A DNA stretch of 64,000 nucleotides from positions 8,640,671-8,704,670 of the forward strand of contig OZ038320.1 of NCBI GenBank assembly GCA_964035795.1, written 5' to 3'. The DNA is from Pterobdella sp. o SKG-2022. Its lineage: Eukaryota > Annelida > Clitellata > Hirudinida > Piscicolidae. Position numbers and translations under genes: made by a program. A model generated the notes under the pieces. The model did not search any database, was not told the origin of the DNA, and saw only the letters and a program-made list of their open reading frames with translations. Of the stretch, positions 50,301 through 60,800 are shown one piece after another (position 1 is the stretch's first letter; every line of letters starts with the position of its first letter).

Positions 50301-52795
50301 TATTCCGTTAATAAAAGTGTTTCAAATCGTTTTTACGCGGGTTAATGTTATACTTTTAATGAAAAGCTTCGTTTCTTATGAATAAAACTGAATTTATCAT
50401 CTTGTTATATGCAACTATCAACATTAAATAAAGTCCTCTTAATCTTATGATAACTTTATTGGGGAATTCTTACTTGTTTCTATCGTCACGCAGGTCAAAT
50501 GTCAGAGACGTGTCAGTGAGGTGAAATCTAAGACCCCCTTGAAATATTTGATCAGATTTTTGGTAGAAATATTTAATGCTTTGAATATGCAATTTTGAGA
50601 AAATTTTTCGAGCTTGTTATTAAACTCAAGCACAAATTTGATGAGAAAAGGTTTATTGATGTTTGTTAAATCATTTAATGTTACAAACGTTTGATGCTTT
50701 GCGTGAAAAAGTTTTTTCAAATAGTTTATAGGCTACTTTGCTTCATTCGTTTTAGATATAAACTCAGACATCTTTCAGTAAAAGTATCAAGTCTCCAAAT
50801 TTGATGCCAAAACAAAAAATATTAATAAATATAATTTCTTTATCAAGGAACTTTAAAAAAATTAGTTTGAAAAACTTTTTTATACTCTAAATTGAAATTA
50901 CGAACCAATACTCTCGTTAGTTCCAAACTTCTTATCGTACCAATAAGCTTTGGCTTTGATGTCAGACCTTTTGTCACGTCTAGTTGAAGTGTGTAATATT
51001 GTGTTGTGTATATGAATATATATTTCAAATATAATTTGCAATCCATGAAAAATTGCAACTTATTTAAAGAACAGTTTTAAATAATTGGAATAGGGAGATT
51101 CAATTTGTTAGTTCTTTTTAATGGTACTTTCATTGGGACAGAAACGTAATTTGTGTCAATCTTATAGAAATAAATCAATTCAAATGATGCTCAAATTTGT
51201 GAAAACAAATATAGAAATGAAATTTCAACACTAAAAAAATTTGTATAAACTTAAAATTTCAAATACAGTGATAAAAGCTGAATTGAAATCTTCAATTTAA
51301 CTCACTTTGTTTGTGAGGTACTCTCAAAACCTCCATAAGGATATTCTTGCCTGTTATTTAAAATAAAAATTATATCTTCATTTAACATGCCTTAAAAACC
51401 TTTTAAAAGTATTCTATAACAAAAGATCATATAAAATAAGTGACAGAAACCGATCGACTTTCAAGTTAAACGCTGAATATTCAGTTGTATCATTATAGCT
51501 TTTTGATTTTGATCGTTCTTAGTATTAAAATGAATCAAATTTTATAAATCAAGCTTTCGCTAATGTTTTATGATAAGGTTAAACTTATTGAAAATGATAG
51601 CTATTCATTTTGCTCAATAAATTTACTAAAATTCTTCCATAATTCGACGTAGAAAATTGTCGAATCAATCTTATTATATTGAAAAAAAATCAGGTAAAAT
51701 TTATATCCGTAATAATATTTTCATTCAAAAAATATGTATATCTGAAGTAATAGTTGTGAACTGAGCATGCCCATGTTGAAAAATGTTCAAGTAAAACCTA
51801 CTTCATATTTTCAATACTCTCTATCTTCACCACCGGTGTCTTGCCCACTTGAACCGAACCACTGAATATGAATATCAAATATGATGCAGCTGAAATCCAA
51901 TCCCAGTATTTAGTGCTTCATCAAAAATTATATAAAAAAACGCATGTAAATTTAAACAGAAAAAGCGTTACTTGAACGTCGAGTCGCCAAGAGACAGAGA
52001 AAAAAATGGCTTAAGTTTTTTCAAAAGTTTTGCTTCATTCGTTAGGTATTGGGATGCTGTTCAAAATTTATTTACACGATGAAATAAATTTTATCAATAA
52101 CTTAATTAGCCTATATTAAAACAATTTAAACCAAACAAGACCAATGACATGCTAAGGGCTCTTGCCAACACTACAGTAGGAAAAGCCTTTTTTAATAAAA
52201 GTGTTTGATTTAAACCGAAATAACATGTGTGTTTATTTAAAACTTTTATTAAACTTATCATAGAACTTTTTAATTATTTGACGATTGGTATATTAAAAAG
52301 CTTAGTCTTCTATAATGAATAAAACTGCTGTGTTTTTTTTTGTTTTTATTTATAAGAGTTAGAATATCTAGATTAATTTTAATTTTTGATGAGTTCAATT
52401 AAACTTGCATGGACATAACTTTGATAGGAGACGATTGATTACCGGATAAAATAAGAAAATAATTAGTTCAATCTAAATATTTGGCAATAAGGCATAATTT
52501 ATAAATAAGGTTTTTGTTCTGGTGCAGCTAAAATATGGAACAATTTCTAGCTTATTAAATTATTCCACATTTCAGCGAATTTTAAAGTTTTGAAATAAAA
52601 AATTGAAAGAAAAGTATTAAATTTTGAAATTTCTATAATGTATACACTAAACAAATATATACTTATATCAAAAACTCTCGGAAGGGTTTGAAGTCGAATA
52701 GCAGGGTCAGTCGGAATGGGTGGAAAAGCTTCAGAGATGATGCTTGGCAGGAATGCCGCAAAAACCACGAGGCTTAAGAATGTGTGCCAAGACAT
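44352..52795 (-). CDS. Unrecognised many-exon secreted or ectodomain protein
   Basis: Exons 52795-52663, 51889-51802, 51350-51306, 50979-50906, 50537-50474, 49989-49940, 48950-48872, 48206-48144, 48003-47940, 47175-47081, 46957-46823, 46593-46536, 46375-46245, 46081-46031, 45837-45765, 45565-45507, 45434-45400, 44913-44865 and 44432-44352. Phases agree except 48872 to 48206 (2 versus 0), where the splice is unresolved. About 480 aa. It begins with a clear signal peptide (MSWHTFLSLVVFAAFLPSII). The rest is rich in alternating beta-like segments (RFHLTDTSLTFDLRDD, TVDYANVTFIAEVFIG, SSVFKIVFDYRLTDHP, DIRFKIKYNGLNAVY) with N-glycosylation sites (NVT, NIT, NHT). It ends VISTTV at a TGA, or splices at ACA|GTGTGA to a membrane helix. 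TTGTCAG directly precedes the ATG, so a 5' exon or trans-splice is possible; an in-frame ATG lies at 52816. Confidence 0.7.
46685..46815. repeat. Diverged ~125-bp repeat, copy 1
   Basis: AAAGTGTCTTCTTGTACAAT..CACGCGATGCTTATAAAAAC..CAGGTTGACCTAAACAA. Matches 47672-47802. It lies in an intron of the unknown secreted gene. Confidence 0.75.
47672..47802. repeat. Diverged ~125-bp repeat, copy 2
   Basis: AAAGTGTCTTCCTATACAAT..CACGCGACGCTTCTAAAAAC..CAGGATAACCCAAACAA; same order and strand as copy 1, about 1 kb apart, both intronic. Confidence 0.75.
48322..48448. repeat. Hairpin element, second family, copy 1
   Basis: Inverted arms TATTCAAATGAAAAGACTTT..AGGAGTTTATTTT (48322-48355) and its near reverse complement at about 48413-48446. 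The centre is AAGCTTTTTGTAAGATGAAC..TTACATTATCAAGTGG. Confidence 0.75.
48572..48708. repeat. Hairpin element, second family, copy 2
   Basis: Arms GGTCAACAAACACAAAGTTT..AACGAAGCTT (48572-48615) and AAGCTTCGTTC..ACTTTGTGTTCGTTGACTT (48664-48707). The centre is ACATTATCAAATGATTATCA..CGATAAGGTAAGC. Confidence 0.8.
49815..49895. repeat. Hairpin element, second family, half copy
   Basis: On the minus strand CGAAGCTTTTTGTAAGAATA..TTTATCAAGTGGCAC, matching the centre and one arm of copies 1 and 2. The partner arm is not evident. Confidence 0.55.
50209..50327. repeat. Hairpin element, second family, copy 3
   Basis: Arms TTTTGAACACTTTTATTAAC..ACGAAACGAAT (50209-50245) and AATTCGTATTATTATTCCGT..AATAAAAGTGTTTCAAA (50288-50326). 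The centre is TTCGTAAGTTGTACTCACAT..TATCAAG. Confidence 0.75.
51560..51650 (+). repeat. Fold-back element core plus arm
   Basis: CGCTAATGTTTTATGATAAG, GTTAAACTTATTGAAAATGA, then ..TAGC..CAATAAATTTACTAAAATTC..ATAATTCGACG. It follows the loop and right arm of the 16.4-kb hairpin base for base with scattered changes. Confidence 0.65.
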
Positions 52796-52816
52796 CTGAC
52801 AATAGAATTTTTTCAT

Positions 52817-54630
52817 ACAAATAAAACATTTTTAATTACAGGAATGGTAGAAAATAAAAAATAACGTCTTTAAAAAATTTGGTTAAGTTGCGAGCTTATC
52901 GATTAAGGTTTTTCTAAAAGTTCAAAATGTTTTGAGCTCCACCAAAAAAAAACATGGAAACCTTCTGATTTTTTGTTTATTTTTTCACAATTTTATATTA
53001 TTAAAAGTTGAAAAAGCTAGAAGAATGCGAATTTGATCATTAATTAAATTAAATTGAAGCAAATTGAAAACTTACCTCAAGTTCTTTCAACGTTTTGAAA
53101 AGTTTTAAAAGTTCTCTATCCCTAGTTCAAAAATTCAGTTTTAAGAAGCTGATGCTAATTGCTGCAAGAAATTCAAGCTGAATTTATTAAAGAAGATTTA
53201 TTGGATATGATCGGCATGCGTTTAAATAAGGTTATAGACCCAAATTTGTTGTAGAAAAAGTTATTAATGAACTTCAACCTTTCATCAAATTTTTACTGAC
53301 CTTTAACCCTCCGATTATGAAATTTTTGCTAGCTTACGTTTTTTTCTAATTATATGGTTTTCAAAACACAAAACCACTCCACATGAAGTTTCAAGTTTGG
53401 GAAATTTTAATTTTAGTTCTTTATGCTCAATATGCTATAGTTCTAAATATTTAGCTGGTGCTAAAGAAATAGTTTCATGTGAATTTATAAGAGATAGAGA
53501 AGGTTGCAAAAAACAAACACTAATACATCGGAAAAATAATTTTATTTTTCCAAAAAACTTTTGAAAATTAAGTTTTCCAAGTAAGGCAAAAAGTTCTTCA
53601 ATGAAACAGTCGATTAGAGCCATGGAAGTTAGTTTAGGCTTCAGCTTTTAACATATAACTAAAACTCATAGGTGCAGAGGTACGCACAATAAGATTTTGA
53701 AAACGCCTTAACCCATATAAGAATTTTGTCGGCATAACTTTATAGTCTATTCCCCATTTACATCATGATAAAATGCTAGTTGCTTATTAAAAACCTTAAG
53801 CCAGTTTTAAAGACAGCTGTGATCTAGCACGAACCAATCAAAAATTGACATAAACTTATACAAAATTTAAGAAAATATAAATTTGAAAATTTCCAAAACT
53901 TCATTTTCTAAATTGGTTATATAATGATGGTTTCTAATAATTAAGTTTATAATGAAATCGATCAAAGGTCTTAATAAAGTCTTATACAATTGGAGTGATC
54001 TGAAGCTTGAAGGTTTTGTCGTTGCTGTTCAAATCACTCTGGATTTCTGGTTTGCTTTCAATCTCTTAGGACCTGAAATAAATGAAATTGCAGATGCAAG
54101 TCAGGCATTGAAATTATGGTAAAGTTAAAGCTCTTTCCTCGGCGAGTTGCTTTGAGCTGGGTTTGCAGGTCTTTTAAAGAATAGTCTTTTGTGACACAAT
54201 ACTAAATGTTTTTGATCATTTTCCTTTGTTTTGTGCTTCTAGTGACGATTATCCTTATCGCTTTCTCTCTTCATAAACTTGAAGCACTTCTTGGTAGATA
54301 CACTCATTTCTAAAGTCCATCTTGTTGGATTGAAAAATCAGACAGTGAAAAAACATTTAAAAATAGACTTTTTAAGGTTTTTAGTTTATAGTTAAGACTT
54401 CTTTACCTTTTCATATTTTTTTGTGGTAGAGGTTTTAGGGCACTGAAGGATTTTTAAGTTTTAAAGATGATATAGTTGATTTATGAAAAACAATTTATCT
54501 TAGAGTCAAAACTTAGTTCTAGTTTTTTTTTATTTTTGATACTACATGTAGTCGAATTATTATTCATAAATAATTTGATTATATTCTGCTGGGTTCGAAG
54601 TGAATAAAGAAATTTTAATTTTGCTAGTAT
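52817..54630. other. Spacer, nothing firm
   Basis: AT-rich sequence between the start of the secreted gene and a reverse transcriptase remnant. Some stretches around 54000-54300 are less AT-rich but no frame is sustained. Confidence 0.4.
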
Positions 54631-54634
54631 TTAT

Positions 54635-54855
54635 TGTTTTTTTTTTTGCCTGTTGTACATCTTCATAACTAACTTGTGTGAGGTTGAAAGACTTGCTGCA
54701 GTAGAAATGTTGTGGTGCAAGCAGGCAACACTGATGTCATCAGCATAAGTGGTAAGATAGTAGCTATTGATTTAACGTAAATGAACATCTGATAGATTAT
54801 TATTAAAAAATCTTGGAGGAAAAACACATTCTAGAGGGTCTCCAGATTTAAAATT
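54635..54855 (-). mobile_element. Reverse transcriptase remnant
   Basis: On the minus strand the frame reads SGDPLECVFPPRFFNNNLSD, VHLR, stop, INSYYLTTYADDISVACLHH, NISTAASLSTSHK. The YADD box and the DVHL..YADDI..HHN pattern are those of a jockey/R1-like RT palm. Only about 70 codons remain. Confidence 0.6.
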
Positions 54856-54899
54856 TATAGAGAATATGGGTATGACAAGCTATAAAAGTTTTTGAAAAT

Positions 54900-55326
54900 A
54901 TATAATACAATTAAAATATAATAATTACTAAATGATTTCAAATTAATTCACATTCTTTAAAAAAATTTTTTATTTTTTTAGACAGTTAACACTTTCAGTA
55001 CCATCTTACTTACTAGTGTACCTTATCATTTAAATTGTCTTTTAGTTTAAAACTTTTGGGCAGTATTGTCGCATAGGAATGGTGGCTTTTATTTCTTAAA
55101 ACCTCTTCATATATTATTCAAATCAAAATTCAGAAATATTCAGTTTAGCTATTTAATTTCTGTTCTAAATCAATTACAAGTAAGTTATCTGTTATTATTT
55201 AATTAGTTGTTTTAGCACTCAATCTACATCATTCAAAGAAATATGAAAATATGTGAAGCTAATTTGACTTTAAATTTTTTTATTTTCATGTAAAAATTCA
55301 CCATAATATAATGATGTTTCAAAGGC
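54900..55326. promoter_or_regulatory. DHX35 upstream region
   Basis: AT-rich, no obvious core promoter motif. TTTCAAAG lies directly before GCATGG at the start codon and looks like a splice acceptor, so a 5'-UTR intron or a trans-splice site is possible. Confidence 0.35.
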
Positions 55327-57399
55327 ATGGAAAAGAAGTTTTTGAAGCCTGATGAAGCTGAAACTGATAAACATGTAGAACAAGAAAGAGGAACTTTAGA
55401 AGAAAAGTTGTTTATTTATAATAACAATCATCATCGTTCCCTGCATGACCAAAAAACACACCTTCCAATCTATAAATATCGATCAGCTTTAATTCATTTG
55501 CTAAATCAACATCAAGTTGTAGTTGTGGTAGGGGAAACAGGTAGTGGTAAAAGTACTCAGCTGCCACAATATCTTTGGGAAGCTGGGTGGGCAGGACCAA
55601 ATGAGTGTATTGTTGTAACACAACCAAGAAGAGTTGCAGCAATTACTTTGGCTGCCAGAGTAGCAGATGAAAAAGGCGTTAAATTAGGAAAAGAAGTTGG
55701 CCATAATGTTCGTTTTGATAATTGTTTTTGTTCTGAGACAAAAGTGAAGTTTGTGACTGATGGAGTACTTATTCGTGAAGTGCTGGAAGATCCTTTGTTG
55801 ACTAGATACAGTGTAGTGGTTGTTGATGAAGCTCATGAACGCTCTATTAATACTGATCTTTTATTAGGTTTGTTGAAAAAAATACTCAAAAAACGCCCAA
55901 AACTTCGTATTGTCATTTCATCAGCTACTATTGATGCTGAAGTCATCATGGACTTTTTTAATACAAACACAACTAGCATTACATCAAAAAACAATGTTGC
56001 AGCTTTGACTGTTGAAGGTCGTTCATACCCTATAGACATTTTTTATAAACTTGATCCTATACCAGATTATATAAAAAGCTGTGTAGAGACTGTGATTGAC
56101 ATTCATATGACAGAAAAGGCTGGAGATATATTAGTTTTCTTACCGGGACAAGATGAAGTTACTAGTGTTGTCAGTCAATTAAAAAGTCGAGCAGAATCCT
56201 TAAATCACAAAGAAATTAGTTTAAATATTGTTCCTTTATATGCTGGTCTACCGTACAGAAGCCAAATGAAAGCATTTGAACGACCCAGACAACACATTAG
56301 AAAAGTCGTTGTTGCCACAAACATCGCAGAAACATCACTAACAATAAATGGAATTGTTTATGTAGTTGATTCGGGTTTTGTTAGAGTAAATGCTTTTAAT
56401 CCTCGCTGTGGGCTAGATACTCTCATTACTACTGCCACCAGTAAGGTGGAAGCAACTCAAAGAGCGGGAAGAGCAGGTCGTGTGAGGGCTGGGAAAGTAT
56501 ATAGACTTTATACTGAAGAAGAGTATTCAAAATTAGAAGAAAAGTCTCTTCCAGAGCTTGAACGTAGCAATGTAGCAGGTGTTATTTTGCAATTGAAAGC
56601 TTTAGGTGTTGATAATATTATTCGTTTTCCTTTTATTTCTCCTCCTTCTGTTCAAAGCACTTTATGTGCTCTTGATCTACTTTATGCTTTGGGAGCTGTA
56701 GATGAACATTGCCGATTGACAGACCCTGTTGGTAAAATAATGGCAGAGCTACCTCTACCACCAACATTAGCTCGGATGATGGTTCTTGCTGGTGAACTAG
56801 GATGTGGGGAAGAGGTTTTGATTTTGTGTGCCATGCTTCAAATAAGGTCTGTTTTCGTAATACCTTTTAAGCGCAGAAGTGAAGCGGAAAAGGCAAGAAG
56901 AAAATTTTCTGTTGAAGAAGGCGACTTAGTAACATTAGTGAATGTTTATAAAGGTTTTGTAGCGGCAAAACAAACTAAAAAGTTTTGTGATCAGAACTAT
57001 CTCAACTATAAAGGGTTAGTTCGAGCGGTAGAACTTACAGAACGGCTCGCTTCATATATGCGTCGATTTGATATCTCCATTCTTTCTTGTGAGAATAACA
57101 CTGAAGCTTTGGTACGGTGCATCAGTGGTGGTTTTTTTTCCAATGCAGCCCATTATCATCACTCAGGAGAATATAGAACAGTGAGAGATCACCATGCTTT
57201 ACAAATACACCCATCTTCTGTTCTTTATCCACTCTTACCGGCCCCATATGTGGTTTTCAATGAAGTTATATATGGAAAAGCAGGAGAAGCTCTAATGGTG
57301 GATGTTACAGTAGTGAGCAAAGATTTACTATTACAAACAGCTCCACATTACTTCACTTTCAACCATGAAAACTCTTCAAAACGACCTCGTCTATTCTGA
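55327..57399 (+). CDS. DHX35: DEAH-box RNA helicase DHX35, intronless
   Basis: A single open frame of 690 aa with no intron (human DHX35: 703 aa). Helicase motifs in order: I GETGSGKSTQ (69-78), Ia TQPRRVAA (98-105), Ib TDGVLIRE (144-151), II DEAH (167-170), III SAT (199-201), IV FLPGQDEV, V VATNIAETSLTI and VI QRAGRAGRVRAG. The HA2/ratchet region follows, then an OB-fold C-terminus (GGFFSNAAHYHHSGEYRTVR, LLQTAPHYF). Family role: ATP-dependent RNA remodelling, found with late (C complex) spliceosomes, nuclear. Upstream GCATGG is a good start context. Poly(A) signals (AATAAA) lie at about 57517-57530. Absence of introns in so intron-rich a neighbourhood suggests an old retrocopy that replaced or supplements the parent gene. 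Confidence 0.97.
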   Translation: MEKKFLKPDEAETDKHVEQERGTLEEKLFIYNNNHHRSLHDQKTHLPIYKYRSALIHLLNQHQVVVVVGETGSGKSTQLPQYLWEAGWAGPNECIVVTQPRRVAAITLAARVADEKGVKLGKEVGHNVRFDNCFCSETKVKFVTDGVLIREVLEDPLLTRYSVVVVDEAHERSINTDLLLGLLKKILKKRPKLRIVISSATIDAEVIMDFFNTNTTSITSKNNVAALTVEGRSYPIDIFYKLDPIPDYIKSCVETVIDIHMTEKAGDILVFLPGQDEVTSVVSQLKSRAESLNHKEISLNIVPLYAGLPYRSQMKAFERPRQHIRKVVVATNIAETSLTINGIVYVVDSGFVRVNAFNPRCGLDTLITTATSKVEATQRAGRAGRVRAGKVYRLYTEEEYSKLEEKSLPELERSNVAGVILQLKALGVDNIIRFPFISPPSVQSTLCALDLLYALGAVDEHCRLTDPVGKIMAELPLPPTLARMMVLAGELGCGEEVLILCAMLQIRSVFVIPFKRRSEAEKARRKFSVEEGDLVTLVNVYKGFVAAKQTKKFCDQNYLNYKGLVRAVELTERLASYMRRFDISILSCENNTEALVRCISGGFFSNAAHYHHSGEYRTVRDHHALQIHPSSVLYPLLPAPYVVFNEVIYGKAGEALMVDVTVVSKDLLLQTAPHYFTFNHENSSKRPRLF

Positions 57400-57890
57400 T
57401 TCGAAATATTTTTAAAAACATCAACACTGCTTCTCATACCATTTAAAAAATTTGATTATTTTATTGAAGTTGAAAAATATAAAATCTGAGATTGCTCAGT
57501 GCGACTGTTCTTAAAAATAAAATAAACAATAAAGTTGAATAGAAATGTTTTTTTCGCAAAGCTTTTCAGTTATAGAAGAATGCATCTACGACCCCAATTT
57601 ATTGCTGACTTTAGTTACGTTTCCTTGAGAATTATTCAGACACTTGATGATTATTACCTTTCATCCGTATAAACCACTATTTCTTTATATGTATTTCAAA
57701 GTTATGCATATTTGACGTAGACGAATCCTCTATTTCTTAAGCTAGTCATTCTTTTTTCTACCAGTTCTTTATCTGTCGTTTGAATAAATAACATTTAGTA
57801 TTGGGTCATTAGACACCAAAAAACTTATTTTGTAAAAATTAAGTAAGAATTGGTCAACAAAGGCATGAATAATGCATCAAGTAGAAGCTG
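57400..57890. other. Convergent 3' spacer
   Basis: About 0.5 kb between the DHX35 stop and the ULK stop, which face each other. It contains AATAAAATAAACAATAAAG for the plus-strand gene. Nothing else seen. Confidence 0.6.
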
Positions 57891-60800
57891 CTAACAAGTG
57901 AATATAGTGAGTTCGTGTTTTTTTGAGACGTTTAGTAGAATCCAGTGGAAGATGGTGTGGCTGACGTAGAAAAATTTGTGCGCCTATAAGAATTGAAATA
58001 TGTCTGTTAATCAATCGGAAATCCTGAATTGTCTCCCATTATTTTCAAATATAATACAACAACCGTACCTCGTCATAATTTTCTGATCTTTCTTCCCTGT
58101 CGCCTTTTAGTGCCTAGAGTGAATGAAATTGATAAAAAATCAAATATAATTGAACATTTTTTGGAAAGTTGATTATTTGGAATTATGAATATAATTGGAA
58201 AGTCGATTTCAAAAAAAATTTACTCACAGCTTGATAGGCGCATTTTAAAAGTAATTCTGTACTGGAAACTCTTTTGCCTTTTCTATTTTGATTGTCTTTA
58301 CTTTTATCCATTTTTTCAGTTACATGCTTCAACATGTTTTTAAAATTCAACACAGTTTTAAAATCTTCATAGTTATATATATCGTTATTTTTCATCATTT
58401 CATTGTTCGACAAATTTTTCTTATATTCATCAGTGTTCATATTATCACTGGTATACTGAAATTCATTATTCTCCAAAAAGCTCTGAGCACATAGTTTCTT
58501 TAGGTACTTTTTACACATTGCCACCACGTTTGCACACGATTCCTTCATTTCTACAAGCACTGTTATTATTCAGTGTTAATTATAATACTAAGTGTGATTT
58601 ATTGGAATAATAAATGAGAATCAATAAATGAAGAACTCACAGCAGCTGAGATGGCTACTCTTAGACACTTCATCAAAGCAGACTCGTTGCTTCACAGCAG
58701 TGAGACCAATAACCAGAAGCTTCAAGGCGATCAACAGTAGCCTCAAAACCTCACGGTCATTGGATTTTCTATCGCTTTCGTAACTCATAGTTTTTAGCTT
58801 TTCAATGTCATTGTTGGGTGTCAAATCATTAGTGATACACACCAACACAGATTCCACCAACTCCATGATGAAGTCCAATTTGTTCACCAACAACATGTCT
58901 TCAGGCTGGAGGTTTTCAGAATATAACTCAAAAAACGATAAATTTAAAATTATTTTTAACTAAGTTTTTTGAACTTTACTCATAATAGACTGAAGAAATC
59001 AGATGAAACTGATCAATAATACATGATACACATGTTAAAGACATTTTCATTATTTATCAGACGGTCATCGTTATAATAGGAAAAATTTCAACTAAAGTAA
59101 TACTCAACAAATACCCTACCACACCAAGTGACATTATATCAGAATTTTAAACTACGTCATTAGTAAATTCATTTTAACTAATGCTACGTGAGTCAACTAC
59201 AACTTCTGCGGTAATAATGGCACTAATACAAATATAAAGATAAGTTTTTAGATAAAAATACTAACAGTCATAAGCATGGTAGGGTCGAGAGGTTTTGATT
59301 CGAAGGTGAAGAGTTCGGATATGAAGTTGTCACTATCTGTTAATAAATTTGTATTATGTAAACGTAAGCTATCTTTTTAACATATAAAAATACATATTAA
59401 TTGATTGCTAAGCAAAATAAAAAACAATCACTCATAAAACTCGAACTCATTAAAAAAATCAACCTTGTGGATAAAAGTCTCGACCTTTATTGATTTGATC
59501 GAAGTTTCTTTTTTCTTTTTCTTAAATAATAATCATAAAATTAATTAATTTTAAATGTAAACATCTAGTTCAACTTGTTTATTTAAACTAAGAGAGTATC
59601 ACCCTATACAACTTTTTCATTTAAAACTTAGTCGTTATATAGGCTAATTAAACAAAACCTAAATTAATAAATAAAATGCACTTGGAGAGATATCATGCAA
59701 AAAAAATTATGCAGATATGCTATAAATAGTTCGAGAAGCCTTTAAACATACCTAAAAACCTGAAAGAAAACCTATTTACATGACTTTCTTGTTGACTGCT
59801 CCCTACAATTATGGATAGATAGATAAATAAATAGATAGAATAACTATTGAAGTACATACATTTTGGTGGAAGGATGAAATCGATTGAGGATTGTTTTAAA
59901 ACCGATGAATCGAGTGAGGAGAGGCTTGGAGTTTTAGATATTGATTCTTCATTATTATAAGTTGTGTTGTATGCCTTCAAGTTTTCAAATTGCTTGGCTT
60001 TTGTCACTTCATCTGTTAAGACATCAATTAAAGTAATACATTTGAATCTATACAATTCCTACAGGTAAATATTTTCAATTACTTGTATTAATATTCTAGT
60101 TTTTCATTTTTTTAAAAATAAAATCTTAGTAGTTCGATGAAGCTTATTTTTATTAATATATTTTCAATTAAAAACATTAAATTTTAAAAATTAATGTTCA
60201 AGCAAAAATCAAAACTAACCTATGCCAACAACGCAGAAGTCAGACAATAGAGAAGCATCATTGAAAAAGTGTGATGGGGACTGTGTTGATTGCTGTTTAT
60301 ATAATCTCCCTTCTTTTTTTAAATGTTTATTATCAATTGTATTTGATGGTGAGATGTTCTGAATTTTAGTTTTAATTTTTAATTGAGTGGTTTCATTTTG
60401 GTCGAGTTGGTTGAATTCAGAAATGAAGTATTTCAAGAGGTTTCGATTGTCTGATAAGGATGATGATGATGGAGATGGCGAAGGGGCTGGTCTCTGTAAG
60501 AAAATAATAACCATTGAATAAACAATCTTTGGAACTAATGTGTTCCATTAGTATTTAATTTTAAAACTACAGAGAAAATAAATAACTATAGCCATGATTT
60601 CTTGAATAAATAGTTTTCATTAAACTTAATTCTCATCTCACCTTGAGTCTGTTTGCTACTCCTTCAACATCGTCAGAATCATTATTATTGATGTTCGTAA
60701 CATTCTTCAGCGTGGTAGTGTTTATGCTGATGCATGCACTTTTTGTGCTTTCAAATAGATCAGTAGTTTTATTACTGCTGGGGTTCCTATCAACAGCACT

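Noticed and set aside
59440..59525. Extra ULK linker exon (FDQINK)
   Set aside because: Fits phase 1 in and out but would create TAA at the junction with the preceding exon.
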